The notes under the pieces were generated by a model. That model ran no database searches, was not told the DNA's origin, and saw only the letters and a list, made by a program, of their open reading frames with translations. The translations under genes and the position numbers were made by a program. A stretch of DNA of 29,943 nt. It comes from a virus. Positions 15,883 through 23,016 of the stretch are shown in pieces; the first letter of the stretch is position 1, and every line of letters begins with the position of its first letter. Where the stretch lies: positions 1 through 29,943 of the IMG/VR virus record IMGVR_UViG_3300007363_000071. One strand, written 5' to 3'.

Positions 15883-17850
15883 ATGGCTATTTTGATTAAC
15901 GACACAACCCCTCGCGCTCAATATACGGCGACTTCTGGTCAGACCGTATTTAGTGTTCCGTTTGAGTTTTTTTCAAACTCGGATCTTGTTGTCTATCAGA
16001 ATACAACTCTCAAAACTTTGACCACTCACTATACGGTGACTGGTGCTGGCGTGACTGGCGGCGGTTCTATTACTCTTGTAACAGGTGCAACTGCTGGCGA
16101 TGTGATTACAATCATTCGCGATATTCCGGTTAAGCGCATTACGGATTTTCCTAGTTCTGGTCCGTTTAATATCGAAGCGTTAAACTCAGATCTTGATCGA
16201 TTGACTGCAATGATCCGTGAACGTGAAGATCAAGCGTCTCGCGTCATATCTCTTGCTGCGACTGATGCAGCTGTAAATTTATATTTGCCAACTGCGGTTA
16301 ATCGTGCCTCAAAAGTTATGGGATTTGATAGCACTGGCAATGTCATTGTTGCTCAGGAGCTTGGTCAATATCGAGGAAACTGGGCATCTGGCACAGCATA
16401 TGTTCTTCGTGACATTATTAAAGATACAAGCAATGCAAATATCTACATTTGCGTAGCTGCTCATACATCAACTGGCTCTCAGCCAATTAGTTCAAATGCC
16501 AATAGTGCAAGTTGGGCATTGCTGGTAGACGCTGCTACTGCATCATCTGCATCTTCATCTGCAAGTGCTAGTGCATCTGCTGCTGCATCTAGTGCCTCGG
16601 CAGCCTCTTCTTCTGCATCAAGCGCATCATCATCTGCTTCTAGCGCATCGACATCTGCATCAACGGCTACGACTCAGGCTTCTAATGCCTCAACGTCTGC
16701 TACCAATGCGGCATCATCTGCGTCTGCGGCTGCAACAAGTGAAACTAATGCTGGAAACAGTGCAACATCTGCATCTAACTCTGCGGCTCTTGCTGCGGCT
16801 ACGGTTGCTGGTGGCCTCTACTCTGCTGTCATTGACAAGAGCGCAAACTACACGGTTGTATTGGCTGACGCTGGTGACTTGATCCGTGTAACGACAACAT
16901 CCGGCGCGGTAACAATTACGCTTCCGCAAATCAGCACTGTGACTGACGGATTTAAGGTGGCGATTGTTAAATGGACGGGTGATGCAAATGCCGTAAACAT
17001 TGCTCGCTCTGGCTCCGATACGATCAATGGCGCAACCAGCACAAGCATTGGTTCTCAATATACGCAAATTACATTTGTCGCTGACTTTGAAACAAATCAA
17101 TGGTTTGCCGCTACATCCGGCCTTGGCTCAACCAATGTTGTCGCTGATGTATTTAGCGGAACTGGCTCTCAAACTGCATTTACGCTGTCAGGCGATCCCG
17201 GCGCAAAGAACAATACTTATGTTTATGTTTCTGGTGTCTATCAGCAGAAATCTACATATTCTCTTTCTACAACAACTTTGACATTTTCGACTGCTCCTCC
17301 GTCTGGATCAAGCAATGTTGAAGTTATTTGGACGCAGCCGCTTCCTGTCGGCACACCTAGCGATGGAACAGTTACTACTGCAAAGATTGTTGATGCCAAT
17401 GTGACGGCAGCAAAACTTGCAGCCAATGCTGTCACAACTGCCAAAATCTTGGATGCCAATGTTACCCTTGCAAAATTGAGCGCATCAGGTACGCCAAGTG
17501 CAAGCAACTTCTTGCGCGGGGATAATACTTGGGCTGCTGCTGGGGCTGGTACCGTAACATCCATCACCGCTGGCACAGGCTTGTCTGGCGGCACAATCAC
17601 AACCAGTGGAACCATTGCACTTGTAACGACACTAGGTGCTGTAGGAACTTATGCAACTTTAACAGGGGCTATAAATGTTGGGTTTACTGCTGGAACAACA
17701 TATGCAGGAAGTGGATTAAAATATTCTGGTCAAACTGGATCATTAGGAGGAACATCTGGTGCTGTACCATCTGGAACATGGCAAGCAATGGGAACTATTG
17801 CGGCATCAGGATGTAGTAATTCTGTTACTACTTTTATAAGGGTTGCATAA
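15883..17850 (+). CDS. Tail fibre protein with T7 gp17-type N-terminal domain
   Basis: The 655-residue fibre is set by an AGGAGA Shine-Dalgarno about eleven bases before ATG 15883. Residues 1-125 match the T7 tail-fibre attachment domain (ARAQYTATSGQTVF-type start, then IIRDIPVKRITDF and LNSDLDRLTAMIRE). Residues about 165-205 (YRGNWASGTAYVLRDI, then NIYICVAAHTSTG) resemble a small carbohydrate-binding module. Residues about 217-307 are Ser/Ala-rich. A second beta-type module follows (FSGTGSQTAFTLSG, then NTYVYVSGVYQQ), then repeated AKI-x-DANVT units, FLRGDNTWAA, and a glycine-rich receptor-binding tip ending FIRVA. The last 210 bases use more GGA, ACA and TTA codons than the rest, suggesting an exchanged tip. 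The fibre binds the host surface. Confidence 0.93.
   Translation: MAILINDTTPRAQYTATSGQTVFSVPFEFFSNSDLVVYQNTTLKTLTTHYTVTGAGVTGGGSITLVTGATAGDVITIIRDIPVKRITDFPSSGPFNIEALNSDLDRLTAMIREREDQASRVISLAATDAAVNLYLPTAVNRASKVMGFDSTGNVIVAQELGQYRGNWASGTAYVLRDIIKDTSNANIYICVAAHTSTGSQPISSNANSASWALLVDAATASSASSSASASASAAASSASAASSSASSASSSASSASTSASTATTQASNASTSATNAASSASAAATSETNAGNSATSASNSAALAAATVAGGLYSAVIDKSANYTVVLADAGDLIRVTTTSGAVTITLPQISTVTDGFKVAIVKWTGDANAVNIARSGSDTINGATSTSIGSQYTQITFVADFETNQWFAATSGLGSTNVVADVFSGTGSQTAFTLSGDPGAKNNTYVYVSGVYQQKSTYSLSTTTLTFSTAPPSGSSNVEVIWTQPLPVGTPSDGTVTTAKIVDANVTAAKLAANAVTTAKILDANVTLAKLSASGTPSASNFLRGDNTWAAAGAGTVTSITAGTGLSGGTITTSGTIALVTTLGAVGTYATLTGAINVGFTAGTTYAGSGLKYSGQTGSLGGTSGAVPSGTWQAMGTIAASGCSNSVTTFIRVA
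16531..16803 (+). repeat. Ser/Ala-rich low-complexity repeat inside the tail fibre gene
   Basis: About 90 codons encode almost only Ser, Ala and Thr, written mainly as repeated gca/tct/tca triplets. In-frame repeats of this kind are common in phage fibre shafts and can change length by slippage or recombination. Confidence 0.75.
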
Positions 17851-17851
17851 T

Positions 17852-18094
17852 ATGAGCATTGTTGAAACGGTTCGCTCTCCTATCTTTGTTGATGAAACAG
17901 GAACTCGCATTGATTGCATGGTAAAGTTTGACACTGTGCCAATTGAAGTGCCGTTTACCGCTGACGCAAACGATGTGGAGGAACACGGACGCGCCATCTA
18001 TTCCGCACTTGTTGCTGGGGAGTATGGCCCTATTGCCGCATATGTGCCACCTCCTCCACCGCCAGAACAGGTAGGCCCAAATGTCATTGCTTGA
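17852..18094 (+). CDS. Small fibre-associated protein, unknown function
   Basis: This is an 80-residue protein, MSIVETVRSPIFVDETG to the C-terminal proline run AYVPPPPPPEQ. ATG 17852 is chosen because AAGGG lies at 17838-17842; a TTG at 17843 would overlap the fibre stop. It starts one base after the fibre stop. The pattern FTADANDVEEHGRAIYSALVAGEYGPIA followed by prolines recurs in short phage proteins downstream of fibres. An assembly-chaperone role is possible by position but is not shown by any motif. Confidence 0.65.
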   Translation: MSIVETVRSPIFVDETGTRIDCMVKFDTVPIEVPFTADANDVEEHGRAIYSALVAGEYGPIAAYVPPPPPPEQVGPNVIA

Positions 18095-18356
18095 TCGCCC
18101 TCTTGCCCTTGGTAAGTTGACCGGAACCATTTACGACTTCGAGCATGAGGGCGACGAACTGCCTTTGCATGTTCATGGAGAACAAGACATCCATATCAGC
18201 ATTGTTGCCCGTGGCAAACTAAAAGCATTTGGCCCAGATGGAACATGGGAAACCGTTGCCGAGTCTGGTTCTGTCCTTGATTGGGAAGTTGGTCAATATC
18301 ACGGGTTCATTGCGCTTGAGTCAAATACCCGTCTTGTAAATATTGTGAAGGAATAA
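18081..18356 (+). CDS. Small cupin-like protein
   Basis: This is a single 91-residue domain with a cupin-type pattern. G24, H30 and H32 (PLHVHGEQD) with D36 form motif 1, G45 follows, and GSVLDWEVGQYHGF with H74 forms motif 2. Three histidines are therefore placed as metal ligands. The role is not known. As it lies between two fibre genes, a structural or sugar-related role is a position-based guess. It overlaps the preceding gene by 14 bases. Confidence 0.6.
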   Translation: MSLLDRPLALGKLTGTIYDFEHEGDELPLHVHGEQDIHISIVARGKLKAFGPDGTWETVAESGSVLDWEVGQYHGFIALESNTRLVNIVKE

Positions 18357-18360
18357 GACG

Positions 18361-18960
18361 ATGGCATTAACACAAATCCAATCTGAGATGATTGCAGATG
18401 CGGCTGTAACAACGGCTAAAATTGCTGATGCAAATATTACAACAGCTAAAGTTGCTGATGCTAATATCACTCCTGCAAAGCTATCTCAGCCATTAACACA
18501 AGGGACAGCACAGGCATCCACCAGCGGGACAAGCATTACATTCACGGGCATCCCATCATGGGTGAAGCGTATCACTGTGATGTTTAGTGGTGTAAGCACA
18601 AATGGAGCTTCTCAAGTTTTAGTGCAAATAGGGTCAGGAAGCGTTACGACAAGTGGTTATACAAGTCTTGGCGGACTTGGTGCTATTGCTGGAGGTGTTG
18701 GAGGTACAACAAGTACAGCTGGTTTTGTAATGGGAGACAACAGTGCAAGTGCTGTTAGATACGGCACCATGATTATTGTAAATATTACTGGAACAACTTG
18801 GGTTTCATCACATTCTATTGGTTCAACCGGAATAAATTATTTTGGTGCAGGAGGTGGAGTATCTCCCTCTCTCTCCGGCGTTTTAGATCGTGTTCGTATC
18901 ACAACGGTCAACGGCACAGACACATTTGATGCTGGTTCTATTAACATTCTGTATGAATAA
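18361..18960 (+). CDS. Short fibre-like or tail accessory protein with AKI-x-DAN repeats
   Basis: In this 199-residue protein the first 40 residues are three near-copies of the unit TTAKIADANI, the same type of repeat found near residues 495-530 of the tail fibre. From about residue 60 there is a beta-rich domain (ITFTGIPSWVKRITVMFSGVS, then many Gly/Ser/Thr strands), ending with GTDTFDAGSINILYE. Such a C-terminal domain occurs in phage fibre tips. AAGGAA nine bases before ATG 18361 supports the start. It may be a second adhesin or an accessory of the main fibre. Confidence 0.72.
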   Translation: MALTQIQSEMIADAAVTTAKIADANITTAKVADANITPAKLSQPLTQGTAQASTSGTSITFTGIPSWVKRITVMFSGVSTNGASQVLVQIGSGSVTTSGYTSLGGLGAIAGGVGGTTSTAGFVMGDNSASAVRYGTMIIVNITGTTWVSSHSIGSTGINYFGAGGGVSPSLSGVLDRVRITTVNGTDTFDAGSINILYE

Positions 18961-18969
18961 GAGGGTGAT

Positions 18970-19161
18970 ATGGCAAACGATCTGCATCCAGTTAGCGAAA
19001 CAAAATTGATTGTTGATTCTGCCATCGCTTCTGGTGCGATTGCCACTCCTATTTGGCTGATCTACCTTAACGAATATGCTCAAGCGTTCATGTTGATAGG
19101 TGGTGTCATTCTTGTAGCCATCCGCATTATCCTTGCTTTTAGAGAGTTAATGGGCAAATGA
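18970..19161 (+). CDS. Small membrane protein (possible lysis accessory)
   Basis: The 63-residue protein has a polar start (MANDLHPVSETK) and two hydrophobic stretches, about residues 14-31 and 36-55 (AFMLIGGVILVAIRIILAF), with a basic C-terminus. GAGGG precedes the start. It begins the lysis block, so a holin or pinholin-like or antiholin function is possible; the clearer holin is two genes downstream. No family is recognised. Confidence 0.6.
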   Translation: MANDLHPVSETKLIVDSAIASGAIATPIWLIYLNEYAQAFMLIGGVILVAIRIILAFRELMGK

Positions 19162-19626
19162 ATGGATCCGTTAACCATACTCGCAAGTATTAAAGCTGCT
19201 CATACAACGATCAAGACTGCCATACAGGTCGGCAAAGAACTTCATCATATAGCTAAAGACCTAAGCGATCTGATGAACGGTGTCGCTAAATTGACCCAAG
19301 AGTCTGTTCAGCCTACAGGGTGGAGGACAAAAGGATCAGCAGAAGCCAGAGCCATCGAAGCCTATACTGCCAAGATGGAAGCACAATCTATGCAGGCTGA
19401 TGTTCGTAATGCCATTGTCGGACAATACGGACTCAAGGCATGGGATCAAATCCAGCGCGATGTTATCCAAATACGCAAAGAGATGAAGCGTCAGGCCGCT
19501 ATTGATTATGCCAATAGGATGCGAATGATTGAGGCAGGGTTGACTATTGGGGTTATTTTCATATTAGTGTCAATGGTGATATGGATATTTTATTTTGCTT
19601 TAACCTATAGGCATCAAGGATGGTGA
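19162..19626 (+). CDS. Membrane-anchored phage protein of unknown function
   Basis: The 154-residue protein has an N-terminal helical part (MDPLTILASIKAAHTTIK), a linker, a charged helical middle and a strong C-terminal membrane segment (about residues 126-148, LTIGVIFILVSMVIWIFYF). The middle phrase NAIVGQYGLKAWDQIQRDVIQIRKEMK is a conserved pattern in proteins placed near holins in T7-like marine phages (GxxxWxxIxxxRxxxRKE). Its function there is not known to me. A spanin-like role cannot be excluded, but no lipobox is seen. It begins directly after the upstream stop. Confidence 0.6.
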   Translation: MDPLTILASIKAAHTTIKTAIQVGKELHHIAKDLSDLMNGVAKLTQESVQPTGWRTKGSAEARAIEAYTAKMEAQSMQADVRNAIVGQYGLKAWDQIQRDVIQIRKEMKRQAAIDYANRMRMIEAGLTIGVIFILVSMVIWIFYFALTYRHQGW

Positions 19627-19629
19627 CAC

Positions 19630-20169
19630 ATGGACTTAGCAAAGATCGGTGGCCTTTTGGCCCAAGTCGCTCCGACAATAGCGACAGCCATTGGTGGTCC
19701 ACTCGCAGGAATGGCAGTAAAGACTCTCTCCTCTGCTCTGCTTGGGCATCAAGATGGGACGGGAACAGAGGTGGAAGCAGCCATACTCAATGCAACGCCA
19801 GATCAGTTAGCCAAGATCAAGGAACTGGATGCCAGCTTCAAACTCAAGATGAAAGAACTTGAGATTGACCTTGAAAAAATCTCGGCACTGGATCGTGACT
19901 CAGCCCGAAAGATGCAGATTGAGACCAAGGATTGGCTCCCTCGTGCGCTGGCTGTCCTTGTTACCGTAGGATTCTTTGGCATCCTTGTTTGGCTACTCGT
20001 CCGTGGTGCGCCTCCGTCTGGATCAGAAACCCTGATATACATGCTAGGATCATTAGGAACGGCGTGGACAGGCATTATCCAGTTTTATTACGGATCATCC
20101 GCCGGATCAAAACAAAAGACTGACGCGCTTTCTATGAAGGAAGGATCACAAGATGCAGTTCGTAGGTGA
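19630..20169 (+). CDS. Three-TM holin
   Basis: The 179-residue protein matches the 3-TM holin family first named in gene transfer agents. It has a hydrophobic N-terminal part (IGGLLAQVAPTIATAIGGPLAG), a charged central region (about residues 55-98, with ELDASFKLKMKELEIDLEK) and two close membrane spans (about 104-125, ALAVLVTVGFFGILVWLLV, and 136-155, LIYMLGSLGTAWTGIIQF). It would form lesions in the inner membrane and time lysis. It overlaps the endolysin by 17 bases and directly follows another membrane protein. Confidence 0.8.
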   Translation: MDLAKIGGLLAQVAPTIATAIGGPLAGMAVKTLSSALLGHQDGTGTEVEAAILNATPDQLAKIKELDASFKLKMKELEIDLEKISALDRDSARKMQIETKDWLPRALAVLVTVGFFGILVWLLVRGAPPSGSETLIYMLGSLGTAWTGIIQFYYGSSAGSKQKTDALSMKEGSQDAVRR

Positions 20170-20746
20170 TGCAGAGAAGTTAACAACTGACGAGCTCGAG
20201 CAGATTGCTCATGATTTTTGTATTGAGCCAGCAGCACTACGGGCAGTCATCCGTGTCGAGTCATCCGGAAGCGGGTTCGATGCAATGGGTCGTCCCAAGA
20301 TTCTGTTCGAGCGTCATTTCTTTTACCGCCATCTGATTGATACGCCGAACTTGCTTGCTCAGGCTGAGCAACTTGGCATTGCCTATCGTCGGTGGGGCGA
20401 GAAGCCATATCCAAAGTCATCGTCAGGCGTGTATCAGGAGCTTGAGGCAGCTATAAACATTGACGAGGAAGCCGCGCTGCTCTCTACATCTTGGGGTATG
20501 GGGCAGATTATGGGCGAGAACTTCCGCCTTGTTGACTGCAAGAGCGTTTATGAAATGGTTGACGAGGCCAAGGTTAGCGAGCGCAACCAGATCATTCAAA
20601 TGTGCCACTACATTCATAACACAGGATTGATGGACGAGTTACAGAACCATGACTGGGCTGGCTTTGCTCGGCATTATAATGGCCCTCAATACACCAAGAA
20701 CAATTATGATACGAAACTGGCTGACGCATACAAGGAATACGCATAA
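20153..20746 (+). CDS. Endolysin, N-acetylmuramidase (DUF3380) family
   Basis: At 197 residues this is a single catalytic domain of the family that hydrolyses the MurNAc-GlcNAc bond. The diagnostic segment is RVESSGSGFDAMGRPKILFE (about residues 34-53), with probable catalytic E36, followed by RHFFYRHL. The middle has STSWGMGQIMG, and the end has ARHYNGPQYTKNNYDTKLADAY, all typical. AAGGAT upstream of ATG 20153 gives the start. No signal peptide is evident, so export would rely on the holin. It overlaps the holin gene and the phosphoesterase gene. Confidence 0.92.
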   Translation: MQFVGDAEKLTTDELEQIAHDFCIEPAALRAVIRVESSGSGFDAMGRPKILFERHFFYRHLIDTPNLLAQAEQLGIAYRRWGEKPYPKSSSGVYQELEAAINIDEEAALLSTSWGMGQIMGENFRLVDCKSVYEMVDEAKVSERNQIIQMCHYIHNTGLMDELQNHDWAGFARHYNGPQYTKNNYDTKLADAYKEYA

Positions 20747-21678
20747 TGGCACAGGCTCCATGCTCTGAGGAGCTTCTTAAGGAAACAGTTCAGGCATGGG
20801 TAAACTGCAATAGAAATGTAGCTGCATCTGCTAGAGCCACAACAACGCCTGAAACGACATTTAAGCACCGCCTTCATCGTGCGCTTAGTCTGAAAACAGA
20901 GGCCCAATGGGGAGTCAAAGAGCCACTCCCTGAGTGGTCATATCCTAAAGCGTTACATGAAACGGGTGGCAATCTTAAAGTTCTAGTAGGTGGAGACGCT
21001 CATCTTTGGAGCAAAGACCTGCCAGTCATGTGCCAGATGTTCATCAATGTGGCAAAGAAGGTCAAGCCTGATATTATTGTATTGAATGGAGACATCATTG
21101 ACGGTGCCAGAGTATCAAGCCACAAGCGGTATCTCGGAGTATCTCATCCCTCTGTTGCAGAGGAAATAGATGCAGCCAGATTTTTCCTCAGCAAACTGCC
21201 AATGTCGAGCAAGATATACTGGACGATTGGCAACCATGACCAGCGCGTCGATTTCTATCTGGCTAATGCTGCGCCTGAGTTGGAAGATTATGCTGGACGA
21301 TTATCTGACAGGTTTCCTCAAGCGGAATTTTGTTATGCTCTATTTGTGAATGCAGTAGAAATTCGCCATAGGTTCCGTGGAGGCATTCATGCTGGGTGGA
21401 ATAATGCGCTTCATTCGGGAACATCGACCGTGACCAATCATACTCATCAGTTACAAGTGACCGCAGTTCGGAACAGAAATGGCACTCACTGGGGTATAGA
21501 AACGGGAATGCTTGGCGATCCTGAGTCTCCAGCCTTTGAGTATACAGAGGGAACCCAATCGAGAGCGCATCAAGGGTTTGCTCTATTGAGTTTCGATGAA
21601 GAAGGTTTCCTTCTGCCACCGGAATTTTGTGAGATGCTTCGCGGTCGTCCCGTTTTCCGCACTCAATATCTGAAATAA
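20746..21678 (+). CDS. Calcineurin-like metallophosphoesterase with N-terminal HTH-like segment
   Basis: The 310-residue protein carries a complete two-metal phosphoesterase site: GGDAH (D84, H86), NGDIIDG (D116), GNHD (N163, H164, D165), GIHAGW (H215) and NHTHQ (H232, H234). The first 50 residues (LLKETVQAWVNCNRNVAASARATTTPETTFKHRLH-type helices) look like a short HTH that could bind nucleic acid. Such HTH plus phosphoesterase proteins occur in several phages; the substrate is unknown, and DNA ends or nucleotides are plausible. It is the last + strand gene and overlaps the endolysin stop by one base. Confidence 0.88.
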   Translation: MAQAPCSEELLKETVQAWVNCNRNVAASARATTTPETTFKHRLHRALSLKTEAQWGVKEPLPEWSYPKALHETGGNLKVLVGGDAHLWSKDLPVMCQMFINVAKKVKPDIIVLNGDIIDGARVSSHKRYLGVSHPSVAEEIDAARFFLSKLPMSSKIYWTIGNHDQRVDFYLANAAPELEDYAGRLSDRFPQAEFCYALFVNAVEIRHRFRGGIHAGWNNALHSGTSTVTNHTHQLQVTAVRNRNGTHWGIETGMLGDPESPAFEYTEGTQSRAHQGFALLSFDEEGFLLPPEFCEMLRGRPVFRTQYLK

Positions 21679-21760
21679 CATCGTAACAGACCAGCGCCAA
21701 CCATTTAATGACAAGGCCACATAGGAAGCCGCTGATCCAGTGTGATAGCTCTATGGACAT
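21263..21760 (-). CDS. Possible small membrane protein, frame running antisense into the phosphoesterase gene
   Basis: ATG 21760 shares a TGATG overlap with the stop of the tiny upstream frame. The first 27 codons fill the convergent gap and encode a membrane-type segment (WISGFLCGLVIKWLALVCY). The frame then stays open to 21263 antisense to the phosphoesterase gene. The N-terminal part looks real by position and hydrophobicity. The long antisense extension may be real or merely open by chance, so confidence is low. Confidence 0.28.
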   Translation of the reverse strand: MSIELSHWISGFLCGLVIKWLALVCYDVISDIECGKRDDREASHKIPVAEGNLLHRNSIEQTLDALSIGFPLYTQRLETQDRQAFPFLYPSECHFCSELRSLVTDEYDWSRSMFPNEAHYSTQHECLHGTYGEFLLHSQIEHNKIPLEETCQIIVQHNLPTQAQH

Positions 21761-21855
21761 CACAGTAACCACAGAGCAAATGCTGTTACCAAGATTGCAT
21801 AGGTGGCAGCGATTTGAACTATAGAAATTAAATCTTCTCTATACATTTCATTCAT
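21760..21855 (-). CDS. Tiny predicted membrane protein, 31 residues
   Basis: MNEMYREDLISIVQIAATY leads into a hydrophobic helix ending FALWLL and a TGA stop. The start overlaps the end of the upstream DUF6378-like gene by eight bases, and an internal ATG at codon 4 has AAGG nine bases upstream. The stop overlaps a further ATG. One membrane span and the coupling style seen across this operon support a real gene. The function is unknown; it could be a toxin, an inhibitor or a membrane regulator. Confidence 0.45.
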   Translation of the reverse strand: MNEMYREDLISIVQIAATYAILVTAFALWLL

Positions 21856-22111
21856 CCTTAAACATGCTTGCGAACAGAACATAGGCAATGCAGTCATCCC
21901 AAGAATCCTGCTTCGTCTTATCGTTTGCTATCCGGGCCAATTTGATTGATGCCATGATAACAGCGATTTCATAATTGCTAATATCTTTTTCCAAGATAGT
22001 CGATGCTATAGTTTTAACACGGTTAAAATTTTCTTTAAGGTCTCCGTATTCCTGACCACGCTGACCGATGATAGAACTGATACGATTGAAATGGATATTT
22101 ATATCAACCAT
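21848..22111 (-). CDS. DUF6378-like small helical protein (copy 2)
   Basis: In the 87-residue protein, segments QRGQEYGDLKENFNRV (about residues 16-31), YEIAVIMASIKLARI and KQDSWDDCIAYVLF reproduce the DUF6378 pattern of YGD-x-x-E-N-F, an M-x-x-x-K-x-A-R-L helix and DSW-x-D-x-x-x-Y. The same pattern is in the gene at 24694-25014, so the phage has two divergent copies. A MazG-like all-helical nucleotide pyrophosphatase role is suspected for the family but is not shown. ATG 22111 is chosen over longer frames because it overlaps the upstream stop by eight bases and lies after GAG. Confidence 0.65.
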   Translation of the reverse strand: MVDINIHFNRISSIIGQRGQEYGDLKENFNRVKTIASTILEKDISNYEIAVIMASIKLARIANDKTKQDSWDDCIAYVLFASMFKDE

Positions 22112-22286
22112 TTTTTTTCTCGTTAAGTTTGCGTTCAATTCTATTGATGATACATCCGACATTTGTTTCATGACACCCCATGATCTTTGCTATTCGGTAT
22201 TTTGATTTGCCAGCAATATACATATTCCACATTTTCTCTCGCTGTTCCAATCGCTCTTTCAAGGTTTTAGTTTTCGGTGCTGCCAT
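22104..22286 (-). CDS. Small helix-turn-helix protein
   Basis: This is a basic 60-residue protein: MAAPKTKTLKERLEQREK, then an HTH-type segment WNMYIAGKSKYRIAKIMG with the following CHETNVGCIINRIERKL as recognition helix. It resembles the homeodomain-like HTH of resolvase or transposase N-termini and probably binds DNA. ATG 22286 is two bases after the dCMP deaminase stop; a TTG two codons earlier is possible. A regulatory role within the early operon is an inference. Confidence 0.65.
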   Translation of the reverse strand: MAAPKTKTLKERLEQREKMWNMYIAGKSKYRIAKIMGCHETNVGCIINRIERKLNEKKNG

Positions 22287-22288
22287 TT

Positions 22289-22729
22289 TCAATACTCTAT
22301 TTTTCCAAACACATTGAGTTTGACATTTGCTTCTCTAAACATCTCAGCCGTTGCTGCAAAGGATGATCCCCATCGCTCAGGCAATACAGGCATGTATGCT
22401 ATAACATGAACAATCCCTGATTGCACAATAGCTGCCGCACAATTAGAGCATGGTATCAATGGAGAGACATAGATTGTATATCCGTCCACTGGCTCATTGG
22501 CTGACAGGATGGCATTCATCTCTGCATGTAAGGTAAATTGATACTTCTCCTCTCTATTGTTTAGCCTGTCCTCTGTATCATTGACACCGCGAGGAAAGCC
22601 GTTGAACCCGACAGATGATATAGTTCTGTTTGGCCTGACAATAACAGCACCTACTTTCGTTGATGGATCTTTTGACCAGTCACCAATTTGAAATGCAAGA
22701 TGCAGAAACCTAGCATCCCATTTATCCAT
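22289..22729 (-). CDS. dCMP deaminase
   Basis: It converts dCMP to dUMP, feeding the dTMP pool. The zinc site is clear in the 146-residue protein: HAEMN (H68 ligand, E70 proton shuttle) and PCSNC (C94, C97 ligands). The start WDARFLHLAFQIGDWSKDPST matches the family (W-D-x-x-F-x-x-x-A, then W-S-K-D-P-S-T-K-V-G). ATG 22729 is chosen because AGGAG lies nine bases upstream; ATG 22750, coupled to the previous stop by TGATG, would add seven residues. No thymidylate synthase or dUTPase is in the window. Confidence 0.9.
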   Translation of the reverse strand: MDKWDARFLHLAFQIGDWSKDPSTKVGAVIVRPNRTISSVGFNGFPRGVNDTEDRLNNREEKYQFTLHAEMNAILSANEPVDGYTIYVSPLIPCSNCAAAIVQSGIVHVIAYMPVLPERWGSSFAATAEMFREANVKLNVFGKIEY

Positions 22730-22749
22730 AAAGGTAGCTTCTCCTATCA

Positions 22750-23001
22750 TCACTCATCCCCCTGTTGCTTTAGCACGACATCTAATTTATTTAACTCTTT
22801 TATTGCTTCACTGAGTTTATGATTAAGAAACTCATTTACTTTTATTGTCTGTGCGTTTTGTTTTTCTAATTCTGCAACTTGCTGGCGCAAGCGTTTGATC
22901 TCATTAGCGGCTTCTCTGGCAACAGAATAATCTTCTTCAAAACAATCATCTGCTTTGACAACAACACCAAATACTTTTTGCAGTCGTTCAACAATATCCA
23001 T
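22750..23001 (-). CDS. MDIVER-family small coiled-coil protein, copy A
   Basis: The 83-residue protein has MDIVERLQKVFGVVV, then AREAANEIKRLRQQVAELEKQ and a further heptad-like helix. The N-terminal MDIVER(L/M)Q and middle EIKRLR elements are shared with the genes at 23001-23258 and 23665-23871. Many phage early regions carry this type of short protein; the function is unknown. A full AGGAGGTGA Shine-Dalgarno precedes ATG 23001, and the ATG overlaps the upstream stop (TGATG). Confidence 0.7.
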   Translation of the reverse strand: MDIVERLQKVFGVVVKADDCFEEDYSVAREAANEIKRLRQQVAELEKQNAQTIKVNEFLNHKLSEAIKELNKLDVVLKQQGDE

Positions 23002-23016
23002 CACTCACCTCCTGTT
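22985..23016. repeat. Start-cassette repeat, copy B
   Basis: This 32-base segment covers the strong Shine-Dalgarno, start codon and first codons of the gene starting at 23001. It matches 23855-23886 at 31 of 32 positions and 23242-23263 over its first 22 bases. Confidence 0.8.

Noticed and set aside
15883-18960. Diversity-generating retroelement at the fibre genes, as in BPP-1
   Set aside because: No reverse transcriptase and no template/variable repeat pair with adenine-biased changes is visible in the window.
21679-21847. Strong bidirectional terminator between convergent operons
   Set aside because: The only stem found (21782-21810) has no T-run and forms well only in the + transcript.
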